In this document: one piece after another, positions 35,650 to 45,944 of the stretch | Layout of the letters: the number at the start of each line of letters is the position of its first letter | Position numbering within the stretch: position 1 is the first letter of the stretch | Source: Erwinia typographi | GTDB taxonomy: Bacteria; Pseudomonadota; Gammaproteobacteria; Enterobacterales; Enterobacteriaceae | NCBI RefSeq assembly: GCF_000773975.1 | Contig: NZ_JRUQ01000012.1 | Coordinates: forward strand, 1 to 55,029 | Reading direction: 5' to 3' | Length of the DNA stretch: 55,029 bases | Made by a program: the position numbers and the translations under genes | Notes under the pieces: generated by a model | What the model saw: only the letters and a program-made list of their open reading frames with translations | What the model was told of the DNA's origin: nothing | Databases searched by the model: none

Positions 35650-36297
35650 TCAGACCGCTACAGAGGAGAGCAGATTGATTTGCGTCTGTTTGGCGAGGTT
35701 ATCGCGGTAGTCCGCTACGCGGCTGGGATATTCGACGCCGGCGATCAGCGACAGCGAGCGCAGCACCGGGAACAGATGGATATCGTCAAGCGACAGTTCG
35801 CCGTTTACCGCGTTAGCCTTGACGATTAGCTTGTCCAGCCTGCGGAGATCGTCGTTCACATTTTTGATATAGCCCGCGGCGTGCAGCTTCAGCTCATCAA
35901 AGCTGCCGAGGTTCGCCTCTTTCTTCTCTTTGAAATAGCGACGGGCTTCCGGCGTAGCGAATTCAGCAAACGGCGCTTCCGCAATGCGCGGCAGCAGCAG
36001 CTTATTCAGATAGCCATTAATATGGCGCAGCCAGTCCGCGATTGCCGGGTTGGTTTTACCGGTCAGCAGCGGCTCGCGATCCTTTTTATCGATGTAGTGC
36101 ACGATATCGAGGCTTTCCGGCATACAGCTGCCGTCCTCTTTCATCAGAATGGGCGCCATTTTTTGCCCGATCAGCTTTTTGGGCGTGGCTTCATCATCAT
36201 TCAGCATGACTACCAGCTCGACCGGCAGATTTTTCAGGCCGAAGATCATGCGGGCTTTGACGCAAAATGGGCAGTGATCGTAGATATAGAGTTTCAA
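35650..36297 (-). CDS. grxB: Glutaredoxin 2
   Basis: A 215-residue GST-like glutaredoxin, exactly the E. coli length. The thioredoxin-fold domain comes first, with the active site C9-P-F-C12 (E. coli has CPYC), then an all-helical domain ending KQTQINLLSS. It reduces protein disulfides with glutathione. The start codon is TTG at 36297: an AGGAGG lies six bases before it and the protein then begins MKLYIYDHCP as in E. coli. An ATG start 16 codons upstream would add residues foreign to the family. Confidence 0.92.
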   Translation of the reverse strand: MKLYIYDHCPFCVKARMIFGLKNLPVELVVMLNDDEATPKKLIGQKMAPILMKEDGSCMPESLDIVHYIDKKDREPLLTGKTNPAIADWLRHINGYLNKLLLPRIAEAPFAEFATPEARRYFKEKKEANLGSFDELKLHAAGYIKNVNDDLRRLDKLIVKANAVNGELSLDDIHLFPVLRSLSLIAGVEYPSRVADYRDNLAKQTQINLLSSVAV

Positions 36298-36559
36298 AAA
36301 TGCCTCCTGATAACTATGACGGTGCAGAATGCCACCATCAATCATTTGAATGCATTAAGGAAGTATGGAAGAGATCGGCCAGCAGGGCAAACCGTCATCG
36401 GCAATTGGCGAGCTGCCGCGCAATTCATAAATTTTATCCGCATTATTTTACCCGCCCGGGTTCAGGCAGTTATAGTGGATAACAAGTGCAGGAATAGCCC
36501 GGTTATTCGGGTCGGCTGCGTAATTATTTAATCCTTTATCGGTCAGATCAGGAGAAAAG

Positions 36560-37150
36560 ATGTTTGGCTACCGTTCCGCTGCACCGAAAGTCCGCCTGGT
36601 CACTGACCGGCTGGTGGTTCGTCTTGTTCATGAGCGTGATGCCTGGCGTCTGGCGGATTACTATGCTGAGAACCGAGCTTTTCTGAAACCCTGGGAGCCG
36701 ATCCGCGACGAGAGCCACTGCTATCCTTCCGGCTGGCAGGCCCGGCTTGGCCTGATTACCGAGATGCATAAGCAGGGAAACGCCTTCTATTTTGCGGTGA
36801 TGGACCCGGATGAAAATGAAGTGCGCGGCGTGGCTAACTTCAGCAACGTGGTGCGCGGATCGTTCCACGCCTGCTATCTGGGTTATTCGCTGGGTGAAAA
36901 GTGGCAGGGGCAGGGGATGATGTTTGAAGCCCTCCAGTCGGCAAACCGCTATATGCAGCGTCAGCAGCGTATGCACCGCATTATGGCGAACTACATGCCG
37001 CACAACCAGAGAAGCGGCAATCTGCTTGCCCGGCTGGGGTTTGAAAAAGAAGGCTATGCCAAAGAGTACTTGCTCATTGATGGGCGCTGGCAGGATCACG
37101 TACTGACCGCGCTGACCGCCAAAGAGTGGCTACCTGAACGTCGCGGGTAA
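36560..37150 (+). CDS. rimJ: Ribosomal protein S5 alanine N-acetyltransferase
   Basis: A 196-residue GNAT acetyltransferase that acetylates the N-terminal alanine of ribosomal protein S5. [28 protein letters not shown] begins as in E. coli Rim[23 protein letters not shown] holds the acetyl-CoA-binding loop, and [30 protein letters not shown] is the conserved motif B region. AGGAG precedes the ATG. In E. coli mdtH lies just before it; here only 262 bases separate grxB and rimJ. Confidence 0.93.
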   Translation: MFGYRSAAPKVRLVTDRLVVRLVHERDAWRLADYYAENRAFLKPWEPIRDESHCYPSGWQARLGLITEMHKQGNAFYFAVMDPDENEVRGVANFSNVVRGSFHACYLGYSLGEKWQGQGMMFEALQSANRYMQRQQRMHRIMANYMPHNQRSGNLLARLGFEKEGYAKEYLLIDGRWQDHVLTALTAKEWLPERRG

Positions 37151-37179
37151 ACTGATGAATAAACCGGGGTGCATTTGAT

Positions 37180-38103
37180 ATGGCGGGATTGAAGGTGGGC
37201 ATTGTTGGCCTGGGGGGCATTGCTCAAAAGGCCTGGCTGCCGGTGGTGACGCAAACGGCTGGCTGGGAAATCGCCGGGGCCTTTTCACCTAATCAGCAGA
37301 AGGCGCGGGTAATTTGCGACAGCTATCGTATCCCGCTGTTCGACAGCGTGGCCGGGCTGGCCGCCGCCAGCGATGCCGTTTTCGTTCATACTTCCACCGC
37401 AACCCACTTCAGCATTGTAAAAGCGCTGCTGCTGGCCGGGGTGGACGTTTGCGTCGACAAGCCGCTGGCCGCCCGGCTGAGCGAAGCGGAGCAGTTGGTT
37501 GAGCTGGCCCACAAACAGGGACGCAAGCTGATGGTCGCGTTTAATCGCCGCTTCGCGCCTCGCTATCTTCAGCTAAAACAACAGCTTGATCCGCTGGCCT
37601 CACTGCGAATGGACAAGCACCGCAGCGATAGCGTCGGGCCGCACGATCTGTTCTTTACGCTGCTGGACGATTATCTGCACGTAGTGGACACCGCTCTCTG
37701 GCTGAGCGGCGGGCAGGCCCGGCTGCAAAGCGGGACGCTGCAAACCACCGACGCGGGTGAAATGCTTTATGCCGAGCACCATTTTGTGCGGGGAGAAATA
37801 CAGATCACAACCAGTATGCACCGTCGTGCCGGAAGCCAGCGCGAATCGGTACGTGCGGTGACCGACGGCAGCCTTTTGCTGGTTGATGAGATGCGCGATT
37901 TTCAGCAGGAAACCGCCGGCAAGCTGATTATCGACCCCATCCCCGGCTGGCAAAGCACGCTGGAGCAGCGCGGGTTTAGCGGTGCCGCTCATCACTTTAT
38001 CGCCTGTGCGGAAAATCAGACAATGCCGCAGACTTCCGGCGAGCAGGCGCTGATGGCGCAGCGCGTGGTGGAAAAGCTCTGGCGGGAGATTGACCGTGAA
38101 TAA
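37180..38103 (+). CDS. mviM: Gfo/Idh/MocA-family oxidoreductase MviM
   Basis: A 307-residue putative NAD(P)-dependent dehydrogenase, the same length as E. coli MviM (YceM). The Rossmann motif GIVGLGGIAQKAW is at the start; VDKPLAARLSEAEQLV is the conserved EKP-type loop (here DKP), and a C-terminal substrate domain follows. The substrate is unknown. The E. coli neighbour yceH, normally between rimJ and mviM, is missing: only 29 bases separate the two here. It lies upstream of murJ with a 167-base gap. Confidence 0.88.
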   Translation: MAGLKVGIVGLGGIAQKAWLPVVTQTAGWEIAGAFSPNQQKARVICDSYRIPLFDSVAGLAAASDAVFVHTSTATHFSIVKALLLAGVDVCVDKPLAARLSEAEQLVELAHKQGRKLMVAFNRRFAPRYLQLKQQLDPLASLRMDKHRSDSVGPHDLFFTLLDDYLHVVDTALWLSGGQARLQSGTLQTTDAGEMLYAEHHFVRGEIQITTSMHRRAGSQRESVRAVTDGSLLLVDEMRDFQQETAGKLIIDPIPGWQSTLEQRGFSGAAHHFIACAENQTMPQTSGEQALMAQRVVEKLWREIDRE

Positions 38104-38119
38104 CGCGCTGTAACAAACG

Positions 38120-38143
38120 GATGTGGTTATTTCCTTCCACATC
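38120..38143 (+). terminator. Possible hairpin after mviM
   Basis: GATGTGG and CCACATC form a seven-base-pair stem 17 bases after mviM. No T run follows, so it may be an attenuator or chance. Confidence 0.3.
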
Positions 38144-38270
38144 AGTAGACTATGGCCGTCCTGCTTCGGCGTGAGGAGGCGCTATCCGCCGCCCGAAGTA
38201 TTCAGGCTATATGCCCCATTCTGGCTGGCCGCCGCGGCTATGCCCCCTAGCTGGTAAAACACAAAAGAAC

Positions 38271-39809
38271 ATGAACCTGTTGAAATCGTTGGCAGCGGTC
38301 AGCTCAATGACCCTGTTTTCGCGCGTGCTGGGATTTGCCCGCGATGCCATTGTGGCAAGAGTTTTCGGCGCCGGAATGGCTACCGACGCTTTCTTTGTGG
38401 CCTTTAAGCTGCCGAATTTGCTGCGCCGTATTTTTGCTGAAGGCGCGTTTTCTCAGGCATTCGTCCCAATCCTTGCCGAATACAAAAGTAAGCAGGGCGA
38501 GGAGGCCACCCGAATTTTTGTGGCCTATGTTTCCGGCCTGCTGACCCTGGCACTGGCGGTGATCACCCTGCTGGGGATGCTGGCCGCGCCCTGGGTAATC
38601 CTGGTCACGGCGCCTGGCTTCGCGGATACGGCCGACAAATTCGCCCTGACGTCGGCGCTGCTGCGGGTGACCTTTCCCTATATCTTCCTGATTTCTCTTG
38701 CTTCGCTGGCCGGGGCGATCCTCAACACCTGGAACCGCTTCTCCGTGCCGGCCTTCGCGCCGACGCTGCTCAACATCAGTATGATCGGTTTCGCCCTGTT
38801 TGCGGCTCCGCATTTCCATCCGCCGGTAATGGCGCTCGCCTGGGCGGTGGTAGCCGGTGGCGTGCTGCAACTGGGCTATCAGCTGCCGCACCTGAAAAAA
38901 ATCGGGATGCTGGTATTGCCGCGCCTGAACCTGAAAGATGCGGGCGTCTGGCGGGTGATGCGTCAGATGGGGCCTGCGATCCTCGGCGTTTCCGTCAGCC
39001 AGATCTCGCTGATTATCAATACCATCTTTGCCTCTTTCCTCGTTTCCGGTTCCGTTTCCTGGATGTACTACGCCGACCGGCTGATGGAGTTTCCCTCCGG
39101 CGTGCTGGGCGTAGCCCTGGGCACCATTCTGCTGCCGTCGCTGGCGAAAAGCTTCGCCAGCGGCAATCATGATGAGTATTCCCGGCTGATGGACTGGGGC
39201 CTGCGTCTCTGTTTCCTGCTGGCGCTGCCCTGTGCGGTGGCGCTGGGTATCCTGGCGAAGCCGTTAACCGTCGCACTGTTTCAGTATGGCAAATTCAACG
39301 CTTTTGACGCCTCAATGACCCAGCGTGCGCTGGTGGCCTATTCGGTCGGGCTGATGGGGATTATCGTGGTCAAGGTGCTGGCTCCGGGCTTCTACTCGCG
39401 GCAGAACATCAAAACGCCGGTGAGAATTGCCATCGTGACGCTGATTGCGACGCAGCTGATGAATCTCGCGTTTATCGGGCCGCTGAAGCATGCCGGCCTG
39501 TCCCTGTCAATTGGTCTGGGAGCCTGCCTGAATGCGGCGCTGCTCTACTGGCAGCTGCGAAAACAGCAGATTTTTCAGCCGCAGCCAGGCTGGAGCTCGT
39601 TCCTGGTGCGGCTGCTGATTGCCGTAGCGGCGATGTCCGCCGCCCTGGTTGGTATGCTACATGTGATGCCAGAATGGGCGACCGGCAGCATGCCGTGGCG
39701 TCTGGTTCGTCTGGCTGGCGTTTGCGCGGTGGGCGGCGGCGTATTCTTTGCGGTGCTGGCGGCACTGGGCTTTCGCGTGAAGGACTTTGCGCGTAAAACG
39801 CTGGTCTGA
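38271..39809 (+). CDS. murJ: Lipid II flippase
   Basis: A 512-residue MOP-superfamily membrane protein with 14 predicted helices, which flips lipid II to the periplasmic face for peptidoglycan synthesis. [23 protein letters not shown] and [18 protein letters not shown] are the family's opening; the conserved arginines and acidic residues of the central cavity ([17 protein letters not shown]) are visible. The frame extends upstream to 38211, but ATG 38271 gives the standard N-terminus. Essential in E. coli. Confidence 0.95.
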   Translation: MNLLKSLAAVSSMTLFSRVLGFARDAIVARVFGAGMATDAFFVAFKLPNLLRRIFAEGAFSQAFVPILAEYKSKQGEEATRIFVAYVSGLLTLALAVITLLGMLAAPWVILVTAPGFADTADKFALTSALLRVTFPYIFLISLASLAGAILNTWNRFSVPAFAPTLLNISMIGFALFAAPHFHPPVMALAWAVVAGGVLQLGYQLPHLKKIGMLVLPRLNLKDAGVWRVMRQMGPAILGVSVSQISLIINTIFASFLVSGSVSWMYYADRLMEFPSGVLGVALGTILLPSLAKSFASGNHDEYSRLMDWGLRLCFLLALPCAVALGILAKPLTVALFQYGKFNAFDASMTQRALVAYSVGLMGIIVVKVLAPGFYSRQNIKTPVRIAIVTLIATQLMNLAFIGPLKHAGLSLSIGLGACLNAALLYWQLRKQQIFQPQPGWSSFLVRLLIAVAAMSAALVGMLHVMPEWATGSMPWRLVRLAGVCAVGGGVFFAVLAALGFRVKDFARKTLV

Positions 39810-39822
39810 TAAAAGGAAAAGC

Positions 39823-39848
39823 CCCGGCGCAACAGGCTGCATCGGGGT
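39823..39848 (-). terminator. Terminator of flgMN (shared region with murJ)
   Basis: On the minus strand CCCCG and CGGGG close a hairpin with inner TGCA/TGC pairs, followed by TTTTCC TTTT. It lies 33 bases beyond flgN and 14 bases after convergent murJ. Confidence 0.65.
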
Positions 39849-39880
39849 TATATCGTGTTTATCTGGGGAGCAAACCCGGC

Positions 39881-40312
39881 CTAAACTTTGCGGCTGATAA
39901 AGCCGCTGGAGGTCGCCTGACCATCCGGGCCGTAAAATTTCTGCGTTTGATGCGGCTTTAAGACTTCCAGCGCCTGCGCGGTAAATCCGATCTGGTGATT
40001 CAGCAGCAGGCCATTATGCAAATTGGTATCGCGCAGCTTTACGGTCTGTTCCTGAATGGCTGCCCAGCGCTGGGCCATCTCAGGGTTGAGGCTATACGGC
40101 GCATGTAGCCCGGCCTCTTTTTCGGCGTCGCGGCGCATCTGCTCAATAAAGTCGAGCGTGGCGAGCAGGGAGCTTTTGTCTTCGGTAATCCGCTGTAGCA
40201 AGCTGCTGTTAATCTGTCCGCCTGAGAGCTGCTGCTGCTCGGCTGTCATCACTTCGGCCAGATGGGTCAACACTTCCAGCATTTTATCCAGTGCGGTCAG
40301 CAGCTTTTGCAT
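39881..40312 (-). CDS. flgN: Flagellar export chaperone FlgN
   Basis: A 143-residue helical chaperone that guides the hook-filament junction proteins FlgK and FlgL to the flagellar export machine. The AEQQQLS and INSSLLQRITEDKSSLLATLDF segments and the C-terminal ALEVLKPHQ match the family. A GTG directly upstream (40315) could also start it; AAGG overlaps this region, so the choice is uncertain by one codon. It is the distal gene of the flgM-flgN unit, two to five bases after flgM. Confidence 0.88.
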   Translation of the reverse strand: MQKLLTALDKMLEVLTHLAEVMTAEQQQLSGGQINSSLLQRITEDKSSLLATLDFIEQMRRDAEKEAGLHAPYSLNPEMAQRWAAIQEQTVKLRDTNLHNGLLLNHQIGFTAQALEVLKPHQTQKFYGPDGQATSSGFISRKV

Positions 40313-40316
40313 CACC

Positions 40317-40616
40317 TTAATTACCTTCTAAAGAATCTTTTGCCGTCTGGATCAGGGCGTCGGCGATTTTACCGGTGTCCATCTTCAGCTCACCGTTGCG
40401 AATGGCGGTTTTTAGCTCTTCAACGCGCGCCACGTTGATATCCTGCGAGCTGGCTTTAGTCAGCTGCGCCTGGGCGCCGCTCAGATTAACCTGAGTACCG
40501 GCCTGCGGGGTGTTGCTGCTCTCTGCCTGACGGGCCTTTGGCGTAGCGGTTTCGCTGGTCTCGCGAGGTTGCACGGTGGCGGCCGGGGTCAGGGGTTGAG
40601 TTCTGTCGATGCTCAT
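40317..40616 (-). CDS. flgM: Anti-sigma-28 factor FlgM
   Basis: A 99-residue, low-complexity N-terminal half ([19 protein letters not shown]) and a C-terminal sigma-28-binding half ([28 protein letters not shown]). FlgM holds FliA inactive until the hook is finished, then is exported, releasing late flagellar genes. A sigma-28 promoter lies 71-97 bases upstream, immediately after flgA, so it can be expressed late as well as through flgA. Confidence 0.93.
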   Translation of the reverse strand: MSIDRTQPLTPAATVQPRETSETATPKARQAESSNTPQAGTQVNLSGAQAQLTKASSQDINVARVEELKTAIRNGELKMDTGKIADALIQTAKDSLEGN

Positions 40617-40686
40617 TATCTGGCTCCTGTATAATCAGGCGCTAAATCGACCTGATAAGCTAAGTGTACTACGTCTGTTATTAACA

Positions 40687-40713
40687 CTATCGGCAGAACT
40701 GAACCCATCTTTA
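40687..40713 (-). promoter_or_regulatory. Sigma-28 (FliA) promoter of flgMN
   Basis: On the minus strand TAAAGATG, 11 bases, GCCGATAG. The consensus is TAAAGTTT-N11-GCCGATAA, so 13 of 16 positions match with exact spacing. It lies just past the flgA stop, upstream of flgM. Confidence 0.85.
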
Positions 40714-40718
40714 GCGGT

Positions 40719-41387
40719 TTATAACGTTATAAGAATATTCCCATCCGTACCGACTTTGCCACTGACAATTTGCCCCGAACTCATCCTGACCCGAACCAGC
40801 TGAGCCGCGGTGGCATTATTCATTGCGCGCCCCTCGCTGCTTACGCTAAACCCGCCGCCGTTAGCGGTAACCGTGACGTTCTGACCCGCCTTTACGCGCC
40901 AGGGTTGCCTGACCATCATCAGCGTGACGGGCTGTCCCGGCATAATATCGCGCAGCGTTACTGCGTCGGCTATCTCCAGTGCAGACATCACCGTGCGGGC
41001 GGGGAGGGTATCCAGCCTGCCACGTTCAATCTTGACGTCGGCCGCCGTCAGCGTTCCACCGCGCGGGATCTGGCGAGTCGCCACGATGTAATTGCCGGTG
41101 ACCTGCACCTGCACCTGGAGATAACGGCGATTCTGGTCGCAGTTAGCCGCCACGCTGATGTTGCCCCACATCCGACTGTTGCCGGGGAGAGAAAACTGTG
41201 GCGCGGGGCAGTCTGGCCACTGGGACTGCGGCGTTTTTACCACCACGCTCAGGGTATCGGCATTCTGGCCGGTTTCTCCATAGCGCGATTGAAAAAATTG
41301 ATTGAGCTGAGCCGTCAAATCGCCCGCGCTGGCGGACAGCGTGACCAGCCCCAGCAGGCCGACCAACAAGGAAGTCATCCCCCGCAT
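40719..41387 (-). CDS. flgA: Flagellar P-ring assembly chaperone FlgA
   Basis: A 222-residue periplasmic protein that helps FlgI assemble the P ring. A signal peptide ([21 protein letters not shown]) precedes the mature part, which ends with an SAF-like domain ([43 protein letters not shown]). Three ATGs are in frame; the one at 41387 has GGGAG eight bases upstream. It is divergent from flgB across a 157-base region that must hold the class 2 promoters, which depend on FlhDC and which I cannot pinpoint. Confidence 0.9.
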   Translation of the reverse strand: MRGMTSLLVGLLGLVTLSASAGDLTAQLNQFFQSRYGETGQNADTLSVVVKTPQSQWPDCPAPQFSLPGNSRMWGNISVAANCDQNRRYLQVQVQVTGNYIVATRQIPRGGTLTAADVKIERGRLDTLPARTVMSALEIADAVTLRDIMPGQPVTLMMVRQPWRVKAGQNVTVTANGGGFSVSSEGRAMNNATAAQLVRVRMSSGQIVSGKVGTDGNILITL

Positions 41388-41544
41388 TTTCGCTTCTCCC
41401 ATAAATCAAACTGGTTCTGATTCTACTCCTGAGGCGCGGAGGTCAAGGCGCAAAATAGCAGCAAAATTTAGCGCTATTCAGACGATGGCTATTGTTCGCC
41501 CCGATTATGCTGTCAGCTCTGAATTTTCATTTTGCGGAGGAAGC

Positions 41545-41958
41545 ATGCTCGACAAACTGGACGCGGCACTACGGTTTAACACCGAAGCATTGAACCTGCG
41601 TGCCCAGCGGCAGGAGATCCTGGCATCCAACATCGCCAACGCTGACACGCCAGGCTATCAGGCTCGCGATATCGATTTCGCCAGCCAGCTGAATAAGGTG
41701 ATGGAGCAGGGGCGGGCGGAAGGATCGGGCCTGTCGCTGGCGGTGACGTCAGCACGCCATATTCCCGCACAAACGCTGCAGCCGTCGTCTGTCGATCTGC
41801 TGTACCGGATACCGGACCAGCCTGCGATGGACGGCAACACGGTTGATATGGATCGCGAGCGCACGCAGTTCGCGGACAACAGCCTGAAATACCAGACCGA
41901 TTTGACGGTTATCAGCAGTCAAATCAAGGGCATGATGTCAGTGCTACAGGGGCAATAA
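41545..41958 (+). CDS. flgB: Flagellar proximal rod protein FlgB
   Basis: A 137-residue rod protein (E. coli 138). It begins [23 protein letters not shown] and holds the rod/hook family motif [17 protein letters not shown]. FlgB forms the part of the rod nearest the MS ring. The frame is open upstream to 41341, which overlaps flgA; ATG 41545 with GGAGG nearby is correct. It leads the flgB-J operon and is followed by flgC after three bases. Confidence 0.94.
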   Translation: MLDKLDAALRFNTEALNLRAQRQEILASNIANADTPGYQARDIDFASQLNKVMEQGRAEGSGLSLAVTSARHIPAQTLQPSSVDLLYRIPDQPAMDGNTVDMDRERTQFADNSLKYQTDLTVISSQIKGMMSVLQGQ

Positions 41959-41961
41959 TCT

Positions 41962-42366
41962 ATGGCTTTACTGAATATCTTTGATATCGCCGGATCGGCA
42001 ATGAACGCCCAGTCGCAACGTCTTAACGTCAGCGCCAGTAACCTGGCCAACGCCGACAGCGTGACCGGGCCGGACGGCCAACCTTATGTCGCAAAGCAGG
42101 TCGTTTTCCAGACTGACGCGCTGCCCGGTTCACCGACCGGCGGCGTCCGCGTGGCGCAGGTTGTGGACGATCCTACGCCAGCCAAACTGGTGTATGAGCC
42201 GGGCAATCCGCTGGCCGACGCGAAAGGCTACGTGAAAATGCCTAACGTCGATGTAGTAGGGGAAACGGTTAATACCATGTCCGCGTCGCGCAGCTATCAG
42301 GCCAACGTGGAAGTGCTGAACACCGTCAAGCAAATGATGATGAAAACCCTGACGATGGGTCAATAA
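41962..42366 (+). CDS. flgC: Flagellar proximal rod protein FlgC
   Basis: A 134-residue rod protein, the same length as in E. coli. The N-terminal [28 protein letters not shown] motif and the C-terminal [22 protein letters not shown] coiled segment mark the rod/hook family. It stacks with FlgB and FlgF. No signal peptide: it travels through the flagellar export apparatus. Confidence 0.94.
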   Translation: MALLNIFDIAGSAMNAQSQRLNVSASNLANADSVTGPDGQPYVAKQVVFQTDALPGSPTGGVRVAQVVDDPTPAKLVYEPGNPLADAKGYVKMPNVDVVGETVNTMSASRSYQANVEVLNTVKQMMMKTLTMGQ

Positions 42367-42377
42367 GGAGCAGACTG

Positions 42378-43049
42378 ATGGGCATTGCAGTAGGCGTCAA
42401 TGAATCACTTGATAACTCTTCCATTGCAACCACGTCGTCAACCTCTGACACGTCGGCAGCGGACCTGCAAAGTAACTTTCTGACGCTGTTAGTCACCCAG
42501 TTACAGAACCAGGACCCGACCAACCCAATGGATAACAGCCAGCTGACCACCCAGCTGGCGCAGATCAATACCCTGAGCGGGATCGAAAAGCTAAACACCA
42601 CGCTGGGATCTATCTCCGGCCAGATCAACAGCGGGCAGTCTTTGCAGGCCACAACGCTGATCGGTCACGGAGTGATGGTCGACGGTAGTCAGATCCTGGT
42701 TGGCAGCGGGCAGACCACGCCGTTCGGCGTTAGCCTGGAACAGGCTTCCACCGCCACCACCGCCACCATTTCTGATGCAACCGGCAAGGTGGTGCAAACC
42801 ATCAGCCTGGGCGGTTTGAGCGCTGGCGTACATACCTTCTCCTGGGATGGCACAACCTCCGACGGCACTACCGCCGCCGACGGTAAATATAGCGTTTCAC
42901 TTAGCGCCAGCAACGCGTCCGGGCAACTGGTTACGCAGCCGCTGAACTATGCGCTGGTTAATGGGGTGACTAACGACACGAGCGGTGCCGTTTTAGACCT
43001 CGGCACGATGGGAACCACTACCGTCGCAAATGTTCGTCAGATTATTTAA
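42378..43049 (+). CDS. flgD: Flagellar hook cap protein FlgD
   Basis: A 223-residue hook scaffold protein. The export/assembly region contains LQSNFLTLLVTQLQNQDPTNPMDNSQLTTQLAQINT, as in all FlgD proteins, and the C-terminal half has Ig/tudor-like beta domains (SLEQASTATTATISD; HTFSWDGTTSDG). The cap helps FlgE polymerise and is later replaced by FlgK. AGGAG precedes the ATG. Confidence 0.94.
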   Translation: MGIAVGVNESLDNSSIATTSSTSDTSAADLQSNFLTLLVTQLQNQDPTNPMDNSQLTTQLAQINTLSGIEKLNTTLGSISGQINSGQSLQATTLIGHGVMVDGSQILVGSGQTTPFGVSLEQASTATTATISDATGKVVQTISLGGLSAGVHTFSWDGTTSDGTTAADGKYSVSLSASNASGQLVTQPLNYALVNGVTNDTSGAVLDLGTMGTTTVANVRQII

Positions 43050-43078
43050 TAACCTAACCCTTTTTCAGGAGTGAACAC

Positions 43079-44287
43079 ATGGCTTTTTCCCAGGCAGTCA
43101 GCGGCTTAAACGCCGCGTCCAGTAACCTTGATGTCATCGGCAACAACATCGCCAACTCCGCAACGGTTGGCTTCAAATCCGCTACCGTTTCCTTTGCCGA
43201 CATGTTTGCTGATTCTAAAGTGGGCCTCGGCGTGAAAGTGGCTGCGGTGACGCAGGACTTTAACGACGGTACCACCACTTCAACCAGCCGTGGCCTGGAC
43301 GTGGCGATCAGCCAGTCTGGTTTCTTCCGTCTGACTGACACCAGCGGCGCGGTCTACTACAGCCGTAACGGTCAGTTCACGCTGGATGCCAACCGTAACA
43401 TCGTTAACGCCGACGGCCTGCAGCTGACCGGCTATCCGGCAACCGGTACGCCGCCAACCGTGCAGACGGGGGCGAATCCCGTGGCCCTGAGCGTGCCTAC
43501 CACTGCGATGTCTGCCAAAGCGACCACTACCGCCGCGCTGGTGGCAAACCTGAACTCAACGGACTCGGTGCCGACGAAAACGCCGCTGGATATCAATGAT
43601 ACCGATACCTACAACAGCAAAGCGTCGATGACCACCTATGACTCGCTGGGTAACGAACATAACCTGAACCTGTATTTTACCAAAACCGGTGACGGAACCT
43701 GGACCGTTAACGTCAAGGATGGCAGCTCTGCCGATCCAACGGCCGATGTGGGCACTTTCGACATGACCTTCAACAGCAGCGGCCAGCTGACCTCCACCAC
43801 CGATCAGACGATTACCCTGCAACCGCTGAAAGGCTCTGCCACCAACACCTTCACGCTCAGTATGCTTAACAGCCAGCAGCAGAACACCGGGACCAGCACC
43901 TTCGGCAACCCAACCCAGGACGGCTATAAGCCGGGCGAACTGACCAGTTACCAGATCAACAATGACGGCACCGTTGTCGGCACCTACTCGAACGAGCAGA
44001 CGCAGACTCTGGGGCAGATCGCTCTGGCTAACTTTGCTAACCCGGAAGGCCTGAAGTCTGAAGGGAATAACGTCTGGTCGGCAACCAGCTCTTCCGGCCA
44101 GGCGCTGGTCGGGCTGGCGGGAACCGGTAACCTCGGCACCCTGACCGCTGGCGCGCTGGAATCCTCCAACGTCGATCTGAGTAAAGAGCTGGTGAACATG
44201 ATTGTGGCACAGCGTAACTATCAGTCCAACGCCCAGACCATTAAAACTCAGGACCAGATCCTCAACACCCTGGTCAACCTGCGCTAA
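43079..44287 (+). CDS. flgE: Flagellar hook protein FlgE
   Basis: A 402-residue hook subunit, the E. coli length. The N-terminal AVSGLNAASSNLDVIGNNIANSATVGFK and C-terminal ELVNMIVAQRNYQSNAQTIKTQDQILNTLVNLR coiled ends pack in the hook core; the middle is the exposed D1/D2 region, rich in Thr, Ser and Asn. AGGAG precedes the ATG. Confidence 0.96.
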   Translation: MAFSQAVSGLNAASSNLDVIGNNIANSATVGFKSATVSFADMFADSKVGLGVKVAAVTQDFNDGTTTSTSRGLDVAISQSGFFRLTDTSGAVYYSRNGQFTLDANRNIVNADGLQLTGYPATGTPPTVQTGANPVALSVPTTAMSAKATTTAALVANLNSTDSVPTKTPLDINDTDTYNSKASMTTYDSLGNEHNLNLYFTKTGDGTWTVNVKDGSSADPTADVGTFDMTFNSSGQLTSTTDQTITLQPLKGSATNTFTLSMLNSQQQNTGTSTFGNPTQDGYKPGELTSYQINNDGTVVGTYSNEQTQTLGQIALANFANPEGLKSEGNNVWSATSSSGQALVGLAGTGNLGTLTAGALESSNVDLSKELVNMIVAQRNYQSNAQTIKTQDQILNTLVNLR

Positions 44288-44308
44288 TTCGGCTAACAGG
44301 ATCGTCTT

Positions 44309-45064
44309 ATGGATCACGCGATATATACCGCCATGGGGGCTGCCAGTCAGACCCTTGAGCAGCAGGCAGTGACGGCGAGCAACCTCGCCAACGCCTCCAC
44401 ACCTGGCTTTCGGGCGCAGCTGAGCGCGCTGCGCGCCGTGCCGGTGGAAGGGCTGTCCTTGCCCACCCGTACGCTGGTGACGGCCTCTACCCCCGGGGCC
44501 GATATGGCCCAGGGGACGCTGGACTATACCGAACGCCCGCTTGACGTCGCCGTGCGTGAAAACGGCTGGCTGGCAGTGCGCGCGCCGGATGGCAGCGAGG
44601 CCTATACCCGCAACGGCAACATGGAGCTCAATCCCGCCGGGCAGCTCACTATCCAGGGCAACCTGGTGATGGGCGACGGCGGGCCGATTGCCGTGCCGCA
44701 GGGGTCGGAAGTCACCATCGCTGCTGACGGATCTATTACCGCGCTGAACCCAGGCGATCCGCCGAATGCTACTGTCCAACTGGGCCGTCTGAAGCTGGTG
44801 AAAGCCGTCGGCTCAGAAGTCACCCGCGGCGATGACGGACTGTTCCGTCTCACCGCGACAGCTCAGGCACAGCGCGGTGCCGTCCTGCAAAACGATGAAA
44901 CCATTCAGGTGATGCCCGGCGTGCTGGAAGGCAGCAACGTCAAACCGGTCGAAACCATGGTTGATATGATCGCCAACGCACGCCGCTTCGAGATGCAGAT
45001 GAAGGTTATCTCCAGCGTCGATGAGAATGAACAACGCGCTAACCAGCTGCTGTCAATGAGCTAA
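44309..45064 (+). CDS. flgF: Flagellar rod protein FlgF
   Basis: A 251-residue proximal rod protein. [35 protein letters not shown] at the start and [39 protein letters not shown] at the end are family signatures. It connects FlgB/C and FlgG. It follows flgE after 21 bases. Confidence 0.94.
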   Translation: MDHAIYTAMGAASQTLEQQAVTASNLANASTPGFRAQLSALRAVPVEGLSLPTRTLVTASTPGADMAQGTLDYTERPLDVAVRENGWLAVRAPDGSEAYTRNGNMELNPAGQLTIQGNLVMGDGGPIAVPQGSEVTIAADGSITALNPGDPPNATVQLGRLKLVKAVGSEVTRGDDGLFRLTATAQAQRGAVLQNDETIQVMPGVLEGSNVKPVETMVDMIANARRFEMQMKVISSVDENEQRANQLLSMS

Positions 45065-45080
45065 GTGCAGAGGAAAAACT

Positions 45081-45863
45081 ATGATCCGATCCCTGTGGAT
45101 TGCCAAAACCGGTCTTGACGCTCAGCAAACCAATATGGACGTCATCTCCAACAACCTGGCAAACGTCAGTACCAACGGCTTTAAGCGCCAGCGTGCGGTG
45201 TTCGAAGATCTGATGTATCAGACTATCCGCCAGCCGGGCGCACAGTCCTCCGAACAGACAACCTTACCTTCCGGTATGCAACTGGGGACGGGAACGCGTC
45301 CGGTAGCGACTGAACGCCTGCACACCCAGGGTAACCTGAACAAAACCGACTCTTCTAAAGACGTGGCGATCAGTGGTCAGGGGTTCTTCCAGGTACAGAT
45401 GCCGGACGGCACGCTGGCCTATACCCGCGACGGCTCATTCCAGACTGACCAGAACGGCCAACTGGTGACGAATGGCGGCTTCCCTGTCCAGCCAGCGATT
45501 ACCATTCCAGCCAACGCCCTGAGTATGACCATCGGGCGCGACGGCGTGGTGAGCGTTACCCAGCAGGGCCAGACCCAGCCGGTTCAGGTAGGGCAGCTGA
45601 CGCTCAGCACCTTTATTAACGACGCCGGCCTGGAAAGTAAAGGCGAGAACCTTTACCAGGAAACTCAGGCTTCAGGCGCGCCGACCGACAGCACGCCAGG
45701 TAATAACGGGGCGGGGCTGCTGTACCAGGGCTATGTCGAAACCTCTAACGTCAACGTGGCGGAAGAGCTGGTGAGCATGATCCAGACCCAACGCGCCTAT
45801 GAGATCAACAGCAAAGCCATCAGTACCTCCGATCAGATGCTGGCTAAGCTGACTCAGCTGTAA
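45081..45863 (+). CDS. flgG: Flagellar distal rod protein FlgG
   Basis: A 260-residue distal rod subunit, the E. coli length. [41 protein letters not shown] and the C-terminal [30 protein letters not shown] define it. The distal rod crosses the peptidoglycan and the P and L rings and sets rod length. AGAGGAAA precedes the ATG. Confidence 0.96.
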   Translation: MIRSLWIAKTGLDAQQTNMDVISNNLANVSTNGFKRQRAVFEDLMYQTIRQPGAQSSEQTTLPSGMQLGTGTRPVATERLHTQGNLNKTDSSKDVAISGQGFFQVQMPDGTLAYTRDGSFQTDQNGQLVTNGGFPVQPAITIPANALSMTIGRDGVVSVTQQGQTQPVQVGQLTLSTFINDAGLESKGENLYQETQASGAPTDSTPGNNGAGLLYQGYVETSNVNVAEELVSMIQTQRAYEINSKAISTSDQMLAKLTQL

Positions 45864-45944
45864 TCCGTGGTTTTTAAGTACCAATGACCGGGTTCTCCCG
45901 GTCATCAATAAAAGAACTCTTTCATTATTAAAGGTAGTGATTCC

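Noticed and set aside
36400..36540. Possible remnant of mdtH before rimJ
   Set aside because: No recognisable transporter segments in any frame.
43556..44779. A 407-codon open frame antisense to flgE and flgF
   Set aside because: It crosses the junction of two well-supported flagellar genes, and its product is low-complexity and resembles no family.
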